Positions 8,363 through 16,166 of a DNA stretch of 53,439 nucleotides are shown one piece after another (the stretch's first letter is position 1; every line of letters begins with the position of its first letter). A program made the position numbers and the translations under genes. The stretch is from Bacillota bacterium (lineage in GTDB: Bacteria; Bacillota; Clostridia; DSM-8532), in assembly GCA_022702935.2 (NCBI GenBank), contig JAKIML020000088.1, positions 1-53,439 of the forward strand, read 5' to 3'. Under the pieces are notes generated by a model. The model was not told where the DNA came from. It worked only from the letters and a program-made list of their open reading frames with translations, and made no database searches.

Positions 8363-8944
8363 ATGGAGCCTCTTAAGGAAACCTTGTTGAACTGGGCCGA
8401 TGAATTGGATAAGCATAAGCTTCCCGGCTGGGACGCCCTTCCCGATATTGATCTCTATATGGACCAGATTATTACCTATCTGGAGCGACAAATGGCGGTT
8501 TACATGCAATCCCCCGAAGAGAAGCCCATAACCCCCGCCATGATCAACAATTATGTCAAAAGCGAAGTGATTCCCCGTCCCCAGCAGAAAAAATACACCA
8601 GGGAGCATCTGGTGTATCTCATGGCTATTCTCAACTTAAAACAGGTGCTCTCCCTTTCGGATATTTCAAGGCTTATTGCCTATAAAAACGCCGGAGAGCC
8701 CATTCAGGATCTTCTTAGTGAATTTAACAGCATCCAGCAGGAGACTGTCCAAAGCGCCACAGCCAGAATGCGCCAGGTTCTGTCCAGGCTTGAGGAGCCC
8801 CAATCCTCCGAGGAGGTTGAAAAAGAGCTGGCCCAGCTTGCTCTGAAGCTCTCCCTGGAGGCCAATACCAACCGTATTCTGGCCAAGAGACTGCTGGATG
8901 AGATTGCATTACGAAGAAGTAAGGATAAGGACGAAAGGGAGTAG
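8363..8944 (+). CDS. DUF1836 family helix-turn-helix protein
   Basis: A 193-residue protein matching the DUF1836 pattern. An N-terminal helical segment precedes a winged-HTH-like core. It carries the MerR-like feature MINNYVKSEVIPRPQQKKYTREHL (in part), then LVYLMAILNLKQVLSLSDI and a C-terminal coiled coil rich in Glu and Leu. Members are predicted DNA-binding regulators of unknown targets, common in Clostridia. The start at 8363 is chosen because AAAGGAG sits 8 nt upstream; an earlier in-frame ATG at 8336 lacks a ribosome site. The palindromes upstream may be its own operators, which is inference. Confidence 0.85.
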   Translation: MEPLKETLLNWADELDKHKLPGWDALPDIDLYMDQIITYLERQMAVYMQSPEEKPITPAMINNYVKSEVIPRPQQKKYTREHLVYLMAILNLKQVLSLSDISRLIAYKNAGEPIQDLLSEFNSIQQETVQSATARMRQVLSRLEEPQSSEEVEKELAQLALKLSLEANTNRILAKRLLDEIALRRSKDKDERE

Positions 8945-9032
8945 TATAAGTTCTCCATGTTTTTTCAAATATGACAGAGAGCTGTCACAGCCCCTTTGGT
9001 ATGATGAGAAAAAAACGAATGGAGGACAGAGT

Positions 9033-9491
9033 ATGAGCTACAATCCCCAACTGAAAACGCAGGATGCCCGGCCTGCTTTATCCATCCGAGGCAGAGTCAG
9101 TTACGCTCAGATGTGCGACTTCATCACACAATGCTTTGCTTCACTCACAGCCTACCTGAATGCGCTTGGCCAGGCACCAGCCGGCCCTGGATTTGCCATC
9201 TATTACAGCATCGATATGAACGACCTGGATATTGAAATTGGCTTCCCCACAGCAGTTTCCCTTGCAGGCAGGGATAACATCCGGTCCACGCAAATCCCCG
9301 GCGGAAAACAGGTGGAATGCCACTATACAGGCCCCTATAAGGCTATTGAGCCCGCCTACAAGGCCAGCATGGCCTTTATTGAAAAGGAAGGACTGACTAT
9401 CCAGGGACCGAGCTATGAATTTTACCTCAATGATTCCCGGACTGTTCCCGAGGAGAAGCTGGAGACCCTTATTATGTTCCCGGTTGGCTGA
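9033..9491 (+). CDS. GyrI-like / AraC effector-binding domain protein
   Basis: The 152-residue product has the GyrI-like small-molecule-binding fold: two SHS2-type halves, with IYYSIDMNDLDIEIGFP in the first and HYTGPYKAIEPAYKASMAFI in the second, then a closing strand LETLIMFPV. Stand-alone versions bind or hydrolyse small hydrophobic compounds, or act as gyrase inhibitors. No DNA-binding domain is attached. GGAGG lies about 8 nt before the ATG, whereas longer in-frame starts upstream have no ribosome site. It is followed by a clear terminator. Confidence 0.82.
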   Translation: MSYNPQLKTQDARPALSIRGRVSYAQMCDFITQCFASLTAYLNALGQAPAGPGFAIYYSIDMNDLDIEIGFPTAVSLAGRDNIRSTQIPGGKQVECHYTGPYKAIEPAYKASMAFIEKEGLTIQGPSYEFYLNDSRTVPEEKLETLIMFPVG

Positions 9492-9520
9492 GGGGTCGGC
9501 ACCCATCATCGTATAATCGC

Positions 9521-9542
9521 AGAGGGCTTATGCCCTCTTTTT
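9521..9542 (+). terminator. Rho-independent terminator after the GyrI-like gene
   Basis: The perfect stem AGAGGGC / GCCCTCT has a TTAT loop and is followed by a T run on the plus strand. Confidence 0.85.
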
Positions 9543-10182
9543 CATTCCTGCACCTCTATGGCCTGTTCATAGGTAGGGGTGTCCTCGACAAACAGCTCTC
9601 CCCTGGCGGTGGCGTTCAGGATATAGAGCAAGACAGGGTTGTAAAGATTGATGAGTAAAAAAAGGAGCATTAAGTAATATGACATCAGAAATGGAAGCAG
9701 GACATAGGCTGCCATCGAAATAAAGGGCATGAGCAAAGGCACAACTGCAGTTTGTCTTTTTACCTTTCCCGCCACCAAACAGATCAACAGCAAAAAAGCA
9801 AGGGCAAGCTGAAACAGCCCTTGTGCATAAACCTCTGCAATAAGCAATTTATCGCCAAAGTCGGGAAGGGTATAGTAAAGTTCATAGAGGCATAATGCGC
9901 CGCACAGGAGCATAAAGCCAACGCATAAGGGGAAAAGAATTTTATAAAAGACAAGTTTTCGATGCCGTAAAACACAATGAAGCAAAGTACTGTCTGTGAA
10001 ATGACGGGAAATCCTAATACAAACCGCTGAGCCAGCTCCTCATAGGGCGAAAACCATACTGTTTTACCCAACGCTTTTATCACTGTCAGGAGCAACCAGC
10101 CCAAAAGGCTCCACAGGACAGTATGGATGGTCAAGAATGCAGTAAAGGACAGCTTTCTGATATACAAGTAAAGTTCCTTCAT
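9542..10182 (-). pseudogene. Frameshifted polytopic membrane protein, unknown family
   Basis: Two overlapping minus-strand frames together read as one membrane protein. The first (start 10182, MKELYLYIRKLSF) gives two hydrophobic segments and reaches FIVFYGIE. The second continues with KLVFYKILFPLCVGFMLL and three or four more segments, ending at 9542 with a short acidic tail. Adding one base to the TTTT run at 9956-9959 (an A run on the coding strand) joins them seamlessly as ...FYGIEKLVFYK..., giving about 213 residues. Either the gene is broken or the base is a sequencing or assembly error. Two true overlapping genes are less likely because the second frame has no ribosome site. The start lies 22 bp after the AlbA_2 gene, so it was probably its operon partner. 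Confidence 0.7.
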
Positions 10183-10204
10183 GGCCTTACCTCAATATCT
10201 CCTA

Positions 10205-11326
10205 TTATCGCGGAAGAACCACCTTGAAGCTGTTCTGCTTGCCCAGGTTGACAAATTTAACGGGGCCAATGTCTTTAAAGGCCTCCCGGATTCTGCTCAT
10301 ACCAATTCCCGATTTAATAAACCGCCGCTTTTCATCCATGGAGATGAGGCGCTGGTAGAGCCAGGCGTTGCGGCGCTCCGGCATGCACTCCTTCATATGA
10401 AGATAGACCTTGCTGCCCTGGGTAACGGCACCGGGGTTGACAATCTCAATGGATCGCTCCTTGATATCCACCGATACCCCGCGGGATAAATCCAGATAAT
10501 CCCGATGGACCAAGGCATTGGCCAGGGCCTCTTCGAAGGCTTCCATAGGGAAATTGTGTCCCACTGCTGCCTGTACCCGCTGTGAGCCCTGGCTTAAAAG
10601 GGAGAGAATATTCCCGGTCAGAATCTCGGTGGTATCCCCCTGGGTGATGGACACAAAGCATTGTGGAAGATAGATCTGCGGCTTTTTGCCAAAGAGCAGA
10701 AGACCGCCGATGGTGGGAGAATACTCGCCATTCCCTTTATGGCTGACAAAGCCAAAAGCCTCCAGAAGCGCCATCTGGGGCTGTTGGGTAGAGATATCCA
10801 TGCTTTTGAAAAAGGCCTTAATGGGCTCAAAATCAAGATCGTCGGGTGTGGCATTTTTTACGGCAACGGTCTCAAAGGTCATGAGCCCGTTTTCCTGCAT
10901 CATGGATGCCAGCTCGGATCGCCGGGCAAAATCAGTGGTTGACCCGCGCCGAATATAGAAGGCCCCGGTCTGGAGAATCTGATGGGGAGCATGCTGGCTT
11001 CGGTATATGGTAAGCACTGCAAGGGTTTTTCCCTCATAGGGAACCATATCAATGCTGATGGGTACCGGAGGATCGGTCCGGTTGTAAATAATCTGTTGGA
11101 TTTGCTCTTCCTGAAAGGCCTTGGGATCAATGCCCAGAATGCGCTTAGTCTTATCCTCCACCCCAAAGATGATATGACCGCGACCACCCCGGGTGTTAGC
11201 CATGGCCGAGACATCCTTGACTAACTCCTTTTTGTCGCTTTCGGTGACAAGGTGGAGTTCGGCTTTGAAATCAAGCTTTTCACTCTCTTCTCGCTTTAGT
11301 AGCTGTTTGAGCTTTTGAACATCCAC
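10205..11326 (-). CDS. AlbA_2 (Schlafen AAA-4) / HATPase_c_4 putative transcriptional regulator
   Basis: A 373-residue protein with an N-terminal AlbA_2 domain (residues about 10-135). Its signature is visible as EKLDFKAEL, then SAMANTRGGRGHIIFGVED. A C-terminal HATPase_c_4-like region follows (ALANALVHRDYLDLSRGVSV and IEIVNPGAVTQGSKVYL). This is the architecture often labelled RecG-like helicase or putative transcriptional regulator, although no helicase domain is present. It may bind nucleic acid through AlbA_2. The GTG start has AAGGGG 7 nt upstream. It lies 34 bp after the 93-residue gene and just before the frameshifted membrane gene. Confidence 0.85.
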   Translation of the reverse strand: MDVQKLKQLLKREESEKLDFKAELHLVTESDKKELVKDVSAMANTRGGRGHIIFGVEDKTKRILGIDPKAFQEEQIQQIIYNRTDPPVPISIDMVPYEGKTLAVLTIYRSQHAPHQILQTGAFYIRRGSTTDFARRSELASMMQENGLMTFETVAVKNATPDDLDFEPIKAFFKSMDISTQQPQMALLEAFGFVSHKGNGEYSPTIGGLLLFGKKPQIYLPQCFVSITQGDTTEILTGNILSLLSQGSQRVQAAVGHNFPMEAFEEALANALVHRDYLDLSRGVSVDIKERSIEIVNPGAVTQGSKVYLHMKECMPERRNAWLYQRLISMDEKRRFIKSGIGMSRIREAFKDIGPVKFVNLGKQNSFKVVLPR

Positions 11327-11360
11327 GCTAAGACCCCTTTACCCTTCTTAACCTTTGCTA

Positions 11361-11642
11361 TTATTCTATGTCCAGAATCTCGTAGCTCTTCCATTTGGAC
11401 AAAAGAATATCCGACTGCATGAGGATTCTGAAGGTGTGCCTGTTCTTGACGCTGCTGAAGTCCTCTTCGGCCAGCCTGAATTTCACTTTCACAGGACGTT
11501 CGGACAGGGTTCCCCAGCAGAGAAAATCAGTGTCAGCCTCCACAGTGTCATATTCGAGGCTATGTCCGGTCAAGATGCCTTCCGGAAGTTCCTTCACGTT
11601 CTGTTTGTACATGACTTCACCAGAGCTAAACAGATGTCTCAT
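11361..11642 (-). CDS. Small hypothetical protein
   Basis: This 93-residue soluble protein is not recognised. It is beta-rich in appearance, with alternating charged and hydrophobic residues such as PVKVKFRLAEEDF. It has no signal peptide and only one Cys. It lies 20 bp after recO and 34 bp before the AlbA_2 gene on the same strand, which supports a real gene in the cdd-era-recO transcription unit. The start could be the ATG at 11642 or the internal ATG giving MYKQNVKELPEG; neither has a strong ribosome site. Confidence 0.6.
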   Translation of the reverse strand: MRHLFSSGEVMYKQNVKELPEGILTGHSLEYDTVEADTDFLCWGTLSERPVKVKFRLAEEDFSSVKNRHTFRILMQSDILLSKWKSYEILDIE

Positions 11643-11662
11643 TCTAATGACCCCATTTCCCT

Positions 11663-12409
11663 TTACTGAACATTAAGTTCCTTCAAAAAGTCCAATTTGC
11701 TGTACCGCTTATCCAGCCGCTCGCCAATGTATCTGAAGGACAGGGCTGAAAAAGCTTCTAGCGCCTTATCGGACAGTTCAAAATTAAATATTCCACCCTC
11801 ATTGGCACATAAAACAAATAAAATGGCCTTGGCTGCTCCAATATCCATAAGCTGCGCCCCCAAATCCAGGGGTGCACAGGTTTCACAGAGAAAGCCGCAT
11901 TGCTTGAAGCTGAAGCGAATTTCATCCATATCGGTTCTGCCGCAGTTCACGCAACTCGTGACATGGGGCGGGTAGCCCGTCAACTGCATCAGCTTAAGGG
12001 CAAAGGCTGAGGAAACTAAAAGAGGATTACGCCCTTTTCTCAGGGCTTGAAGGCCGTAGAGCAGCGTTTTAAGCACCGGCTCGGCAGCCTGGGGGTCATG
12101 AGTGGCATCCCCGGCCATCTCCAGCATATGGGCCGCATGGGTAAACCTGACCAGGTCCGAGGCCAAATCATAATAATGGGTGATCACATCACAACTGTTC
12201 AGCGAAAAGCCATTTTTGCTTCGGAACAGAACATATTCACCATAGGTTAATACCTGAGTGCCGTATGAGGATCGGCTGCCGCTCTTTCTTGCGTTCCTGG
12301 CCGATACTGAGATCTTGCCATGATCCGCAGTGATGAGGGTCAGCATCTTATCGGCATCATTTAACGCAAATTCTTTGATGACAAGCCCCTTGGTTTTTAT
12401 TAATGCCAT
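11663..12409 (-). CDS. recO: DNA repair protein RecO
   Basis: The 248-residue RecO is part of the RecFOR pathway. It loads RecA onto gapped ssDNA and anneals SSB-coated strands. The N-terminal OB fold starts IKTKGLVIKEFALNDADKML, and the C-terminal helical part carries a zinc-finger-like set CVNC...CGFLCETC. The start at 12409 (MALIKTKG) matches the family N-terminus and has AGGGA upstream. A longer frame reaching 12463 would overlap era. Only 7 bp separate it from the era stop, so the two are co-transcribed. Confidence 0.95.
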   Translation of the reverse strand: MALIKTKGLVIKEFALNDADKMLTLITADHGKISVSARNARKSGSRSSYGTQVLTYGEYVLFRSKNGFSLNSCDVITHYYDLASDLVRFTHAAHMLEMAGDATHDPQAAEPVLKTLLYGLQALRKGRNPLLVSSAFALKLMQLTGYPPHVTSCVNCGRTDMDEIRFSFKQCGFLCETCAPLDLGAQLMDIGAAKAILFVLCANEGGIFNFELSDKALEAFSALSFRYIGERLDKRYSKLDFLKELNVQ

Positions 12410-12416
12410 AGCTTCC

Positions 12417-13319
12417 CTACTCGCTGCTTCTCTTATAACCAAGCTCATTGAGCATGAAATCATTATTGCGCCAATCGTCCTTGACCTTGACCCAAAGCTT
12501 TAAGAAGACCTTGCTGCCAAAGAGGCGCTCCATGTCCTCCCGGGCATAGGTGCCCACCTTTTTGAGCATGGCGCCTTCCTTGCCAATGATGATGCCCTTA
12601 TGGGATTCCTTCTCACAATAGATGTTGGCATCAATCTCAATGATTTTCTTTTGAGGGACCTCCTTAAAGCGGATGACCTCGATGCCCACGCCATGGGGAA
12701 CTTCATCACTTAATAGATGCAAGAGTTTTTCCCGAATCAGTCCCTGGGCCAAAACCCTTGCCTGCTGATCGGTCAGCATGTCGTCGGGATAGTATTTCTC
12801 CCCCTCGGGAAGGCGCTTTTCAATGGCTTGAAGCACCAAATCCTTGGTTTCAGCCTTAAGGGCGCTGACAGGGATGATCTCTTCAAAGTCAAAGGCCTGG
12901 CTGTATTGGGCAATGAGCGGAAGCAGCAATTGCTTCTCAATCATATCAATCTTGTTAATGATGAGCAGGACGGGGACCTCAGTCTGTTTGAGGGTTTCAA
13001 TGATATTGGCATCCCCCGGTCCAATGGATTTGTCATTGGCGTCCACAAGGTACAGGATGACATCCACATCGGTTAATGTACCTAAGGCCTCCTGGTTCAT
13101 AAACTCGCCCAGCTTGTTTTTGGGCTTGTGAATACCCGGGGTATCCACAAAGACCATCTGATAATTCTCGGTGGTTACAATGGTCCGGATGGCATGCCGG
13201 GTGGTCTGGGGCTTGCTGGACATAATGGCTATTTTTTCACCGGTCAGAAGGTTAAGCAGGGTGGATTTCCCCACATTGGGCCTTCCTATAATTGTTACAA
13301 AACCTGATTTAAATGCCAT
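12417..13319 (-). CDS. era: GTPase Era
   Basis: A 300-residue Era GTPase, which binds the 3' end of 16S rRNA and helps 30S assembly. G motifs: G1 GRPNVGKST, G3 DTPGIHKP and G4 NKID. The C-terminal KH domain carries GIIIGKEGAMLKKVG. The start at 13319 (MAFKSGFVTIIG) matches the family. A TTG at 13334 is too close to the AAGGAG ribosome site. The gene starts 8 bp after the cdd stop, the classic Firmicutes order cdd-era-recO. Confidence 0.96.
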   Translation of the reverse strand: MAFKSGFVTIIGRPNVGKSTLLNLLTGEKIAIMSSKPQTTRHAIRTIVTTENYQMVFVDTPGIHKPKNKLGEFMNQEALGTLTDVDVILYLVDANDKSIGPGDANIIETLKQTEVPVLLIINKIDMIEKQLLLPLIAQYSQAFDFEEIIPVSALKAETKDLVLQAIEKRLPEGEKYYPDDMLTDQQARVLAQGLIREKLLHLLSDEVPHGVGIEVIRFKEVPQKKIIEIDANIYCEKESHKGIIIGKEGAMLKKVGTYAREDMERLFGSKVFLKLWVKVKDDWRNNDFMLNELGYKRSSE

Positions 13320-13327
13320 ATCGTTTC

Positions 13328-13774
13328 TCAACACTCCTTGGCTGCTTCTAAGTCTTTTTGTGTAAATGCATGGGGCAGGATATCCTTGAACACATAGGCT
13401 GTGTATTGACCGAATCTATCACTTAAGTAAAGGGGTGTATCCGGCGCGCAAAACTCGGCCAGGGTCTGCCTGCAAATACCGCAGGGCATGGTGGCTTCAG
13501 GGCTGTCGCTGGTGATGGCAATGGCCTTTATTCCCCTGGCCCCGTCGGATATGGCCTTGACAATGGCCGTCCTTTCAGCGCATATGGTGGCGCCATAGGA
13601 AGCGTTTTCGATATTGCACCCTGTATATACCTTACCGTTATCGGCGATTAAGGCGGCGCCCACGTGAAACCCCGAATAAGGCACATAAGCGTTTTCCATG
13701 GCCTTCAGCGCCATTTGAACCAATTCATTGGGCTCTCTTGCTGCTTGATCCTTGCCGTCGCTTGACTGAAGCAT
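13328..13774 (-). CDS. cdd: Cytidine deaminase
   Basis: The 148-residue enzyme converts cytidine and deoxycytidine to uridine and deoxyuridine in pyrimidine salvage. The zinc site is complete: CAE (Cys65, Glu67) in ATICAERTA, and PCGIC (Cys98, Cys101). The substrate motif NIENASY is present. The start at 13774 follows a strong GGGAGGA ribosome site; the frame extends to 13837 but without translation signals. The N-terminus is about 15 residues longer than in compact family members. It heads the era-recO transcription unit. Confidence 0.95.
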   Translation of the reverse strand: MLQSSDGKDQAAREPNELVQMALKAMENAYVPYSGFHVGAALIADNGKVYTGCNIENASYGATICAERTAIVKAISDGARGIKAIAITSDSPEATMPCGICRQTLAEFCAPDTPLYLSDRFGQYTAYVFKDILPHAFTQKDLEAAKEC

Positions 13775-13900
13775 TGCTGTATCCTCCCGCACGGTTTCAT
13801 TATGTAAACATTTTACCATGTCTTTTGGTTTTGGCATAGCTTTACATGGAAAAGGCTGTGTGATGGATGACAGACATAGCTTTTTATATCTTATGCTCTC

Positions 13901-14596
13901 TTATGCATTAATCTTATAACCATAGCCCCAGACCGTTGTAATTTCAAGCTGGGAGCCAACATTCCGCAGCTTTTTTCTGATGCGTTTGATAAGATCATCC
14001 ACTGAACGGCAGTCCCCTTCGTAATCCTCGCCCCAAACAGCGGTGACAAGCTGTTCTCGATTGAAGACCATATTCTTGTTGGCGGCCAGGTAATAGAAGA
14101 GTTCATATTCCTTGATGGTGAAGTCTACCGGCTCGCCGTCCCTGAATACCGATCGTTCCCCCGTCCTGATGAGGATGTCCCCAATCTGAATATCCTTGGC
14201 CTTGGGCTCTTCTGCGGGTTTTGCCTCCGACTCCCCAACCCTTCGAAAGACGGTTTTCATACGCGCCAATAGCTCACGGGGACTGAAGGGCTTGGCAATA
14301 TAATCGTCACTGCCCAGCTCCAGCCCCAGAATTCTGTCGAAGGTCTCATGCCGGGCCGACACGAAGATAATGGGCACCTCACTGGATTTTCTCAGCTCAC
14401 GGCAAACATCCAGCCCGCTCATTCCCGGCATCATCACATCCAGAATAATCATATCGGGCTCCTGCCTCGCAATGGCGTTCATCAGGGCGATTCCATTCTC
14501 ATAGGCCTCCACCCGAAAGCCCTCGCCGGTAAGATAGCTGCTCAACAGTTCCCGGATATTCTCATCATCGTCACAAACATAAATGAGCTTCTGCAT
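13901..14596 (-). CDS. OmpR/PhoB-type response regulator, orphan
   Basis: A 231-residue regulator. The receiver domain (1-120) has the acidic pair DDD at 9-11, phospho-acceptor Asp53 in LDVMMPGMSG, and Lys in IAKPFSPREL. The C-terminal winged helix (about 135-230) is the Trans_reg_C type, with VWGEDYEGDCRSVDDLIKRI. No histidine kinase is encoded next to it, so its partner lies elsewhere. The start at 14596 has AGAGGG 6 nt upstream. A promoter matching TTTACA-17-TAGAAT lies about 75 bp upstream. Confidence 0.92.
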   Translation of the reverse strand: MQKLIYVCDDDENIRELLSSYLTGEGFRVEAYENGIALMNAIARQEPDMIILDVMMPGMSGLDVCRELRKSSEVPIIFVSARHETFDRILGLELGSDDYIAKPFSPRELLARMKTVFRRVGESEAKPAEEPKAKDIQIGDILIRTGERSVFRDGEPVDFTIKEYELFYYLAANKNMVFNREQLVTAVWGEDYEGDCRSVDDLIKRIRKKLRNVGSQLEITTVWGYGYKINA

Positions 14597-14671
14597 TGGT
14601 TTCCCTCTCATCCTTCTGCTCAGGCGCCTGCGCCTTACAGCAAAAAGACATCTGACGTTATCCCTGCCTTT

Positions 14672-14700
14672 ATTCTATCAAGAAACCCCAGCCCTGTAAA
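14672..14700 (-). promoter_or_regulatory. Candidate promoter for the orphan response regulator
   Basis: Read on the minus strand: TTTACA (14700-14695), a 17-bp spacer and TAGAAT (14677-14672). The 14597-14954 gap (358 bp) holds this promoter, a CAGGCGCCTG palindrome near 14620-14630, and the leader of the zinc-ribbon gene. No other gene is visible there. Confidence 0.6.
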
Positions 14701-14798
14701 AATGGATTTCTATCCAGCCACAAATTAACAAATCACCTTAAAACAGGCTTGTAGACTTAATTCTGTTATGCAGGCCTGAGAAAATTTCCCTAGACCAC

Positions 14799-14826
14799 TT
14801 GTTTTTTTTAGAATACATGTTATACT
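14799..14826 (+). promoter_or_regulatory. Candidate promoter of the short zinc-ribbon gene
   Basis: TTGTTT (14799-14804), a 16-bp spacer and TATACT (14821-14826). It predicts a leader of about 120 nt before the ATG. That leader includes a possible hairpin closed by TGGAT / ATCCA (about 14895-14931). Confidence 0.5.
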
Positions 14827-14954
14827 ACACTTAAAGTTTTTAATTCCTTTGGATTCATACTTGTTGAGTACTGCCCCTTTCTCCTTATTTTTTTGGATCA
14901 AGGGTCTAGGTTCGGAAACGGTGTAATCCAGAAAAATTAAGGAGGATCTTATCT

Positions 14955-15131
14955 ATGGGAGACAAGACATTAAAGTGCAAGGATTGCGGAGTGGACTTCA
15001 TTTTCACTGAAGGCGAGCAGGCTTTCTACAAGGAAAAGGGCTTTGAAAATGAACCTCAAAGATGTCCTGAATGCAGAAGAGCAAGAAAACAGCAGAGAAT
15101 GAACGGCGGCAACAGAGGCCCCAGATTCTAA
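14955..15131 (+). CDS. Short zinc-ribbon protein (PF13451, zf-trcl type)
   Basis: A 58-residue protein, MGDKTLKCKDCGVDFIF at the N-terminus. It has two CxxC pairs: CKDC near residues 8-11 and CPEC near 37-40. Between them lies the TEGEQAFYKEKGFENEPQRC pattern typical of the probable zinc-ribbon domain PF13451. The tail is basic and Gly-rich (RKQQRMNGGNRGPRF), suggesting nucleic-acid contact. The ribosome site is very strong: AAGGAGG, 9 nt before the ATG. A clear terminator follows directly. The gene is monocistronic and probably well expressed. The function of the family is not established. Confidence 0.88.
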   Translation: MGDKTLKCKDCGVDFIFTEGEQAFYKEKGFENEPQRCPECRRARKQQRMNGGNRGPRF

Positions 15132-15140
15132 GAAATTTCA

Positions 15141-15165
15141 AGGAGAGCAAAAGCTCTCCTTTTTT
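15141..15165 (+). terminator. Rho-independent terminator after the zinc-ribbon gene
   Basis: The perfect 8-bp stem AGGAGAGC / GCTCTCCT has an AAAA loop followed by TTTTT. It overlaps the stop of rnz on the other strand. Confidence 0.92.
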
Positions 15166-16087
15166 AATGCGCATCCCCTGTAGCATAGACCAGGGTCCTG
15201 ATTTTCAGCGAGCTTCCCAAATGGGTGTTTGAAAATATTTCCCGGGTGGATGCAAGAAAGTCCTCGGGATGTTCCAGCGACGGGCTGAAATGGGTGAGCC
15301 ACAGCTCTCTCACACAACCCTCCCGGGCAAGAGAAGCGGCCTCGGAAAAGAGCATATGCTTCTTGTCCATGGCTTTTTCCCTGTATTGGTCATCCCCATA
15401 CATGCCCTCGCAGATAAAGAGGTCCGATTGGCTGATAAAATCCACCAGTTCAGGGATGGGCCGCGTATCGGTCACGTAGCTGAGCTTAAGGCCTTTTCTG
15501 GGCGGCCCCAATACCATGTCGGGGGTATAGACCTTCCCGTCATATTCCACCTTTTCTCCCTTTTGCAGCCCCTTCCAGAGCTTCTGGGGCACCTTACTTT
15601 CCTGGGCTTTGGCAACATCGAATAATCCGGCCCTTTTCACTTCCAGGGCATAGGCCAGACAGGGCACCGAATGATCCACGTGTAGGGTTCTTATGCGCAT
15701 ATCGTTGATGGTGAAGGACTCCTCCTTTTGGAGGGAGCACTCAAGGATGTGCACATCAAAGGGCAGTCCCGGAATGATGGTCATGCACCCCTCAAGCACT
15801 CTTACCAGTCCCGGAGGACCTACCATGGTCAAAGGCTCGGTGCGCATGCTGTTTGCCAGGCTCAGCAAAAGGCCAGGAAGACCTGCCACATGGTCGGCAT
15901 GGTAATGGGTAAAACAAAGGACATCAATGGCTTTAAAACCCCAACCTACCTGCCTTAAAGGGATCTGGGTCCCTTCGCCGCAATCGATGAGCAGCATTTT
16001 CCCGTTAAGCCGCACCAACAGAGCGGTGAGCCAGCGATGATGGAGGGGCATCATGCCCCCCGAGCCCAGCAAGCATACATCCAGCAC
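15164..16087 (-). CDS. rnz: Ribonuclease Z (tRNA 3' endonuclease)
   Basis: The 307-residue metallo-beta-lactamase-fold RNase Z removes 3' trailers from tRNA precursors. The zinc motif is THYHADHVAGLPGLL. Further ligands lie in VDHSVPCLAYALE and in the C-terminal LTHFSP. FICEGMYGDDQ carries the family's conserved Glu. The GTG start has GAGGTG 5 nt upstream. The gene lies 79 bp downstream of clpB on the same strand and may be the last gene of a cbpA-clpB-rnz unit. Confidence 0.93.
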   Translation of the reverse strand: MLDVCLLGSGGMMPLHHRWLTALLVRLNGKMLLIDCGEGTQIPLRQVGWGFKAIDVLCFTHYHADHVAGLPGLLLSLANSMRTEPLTMVGPPGLVRVLEGCMTIIPGLPFDVHILECSLQKEESFTINDMRIRTLHVDHSVPCLAYALEVKRAGLFDVAKAQESKVPQKLWKGLQKGEKVEYDGKVYTPDMVLGPPRKGLKLSYVTDTRPIPELVDFISQSDLFICEGMYGDDQYREKAMDKKHMLFSEAASLAREGCVRELWLTHFSPSLEHPEDFLASTREIFSNTHLGSSLKIRTLVYATGDAH

Positions 16088-16166
16088 AAAAGCACCTCAT
16101 TCGTTCAAGTACTGCTAATATCATCACCCATAGCTTCCCCGCCTGCCAGGGGCTTATGAGTTGAAG

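Noticed and set aside
13838-13900. CATAGCTTT repeated between the orphan regulator and cdd
   Set aside because: It is a short direct repeat, not inverted, and does not form a hairpin. A 9-mer in AT-rich DNA is not significant.
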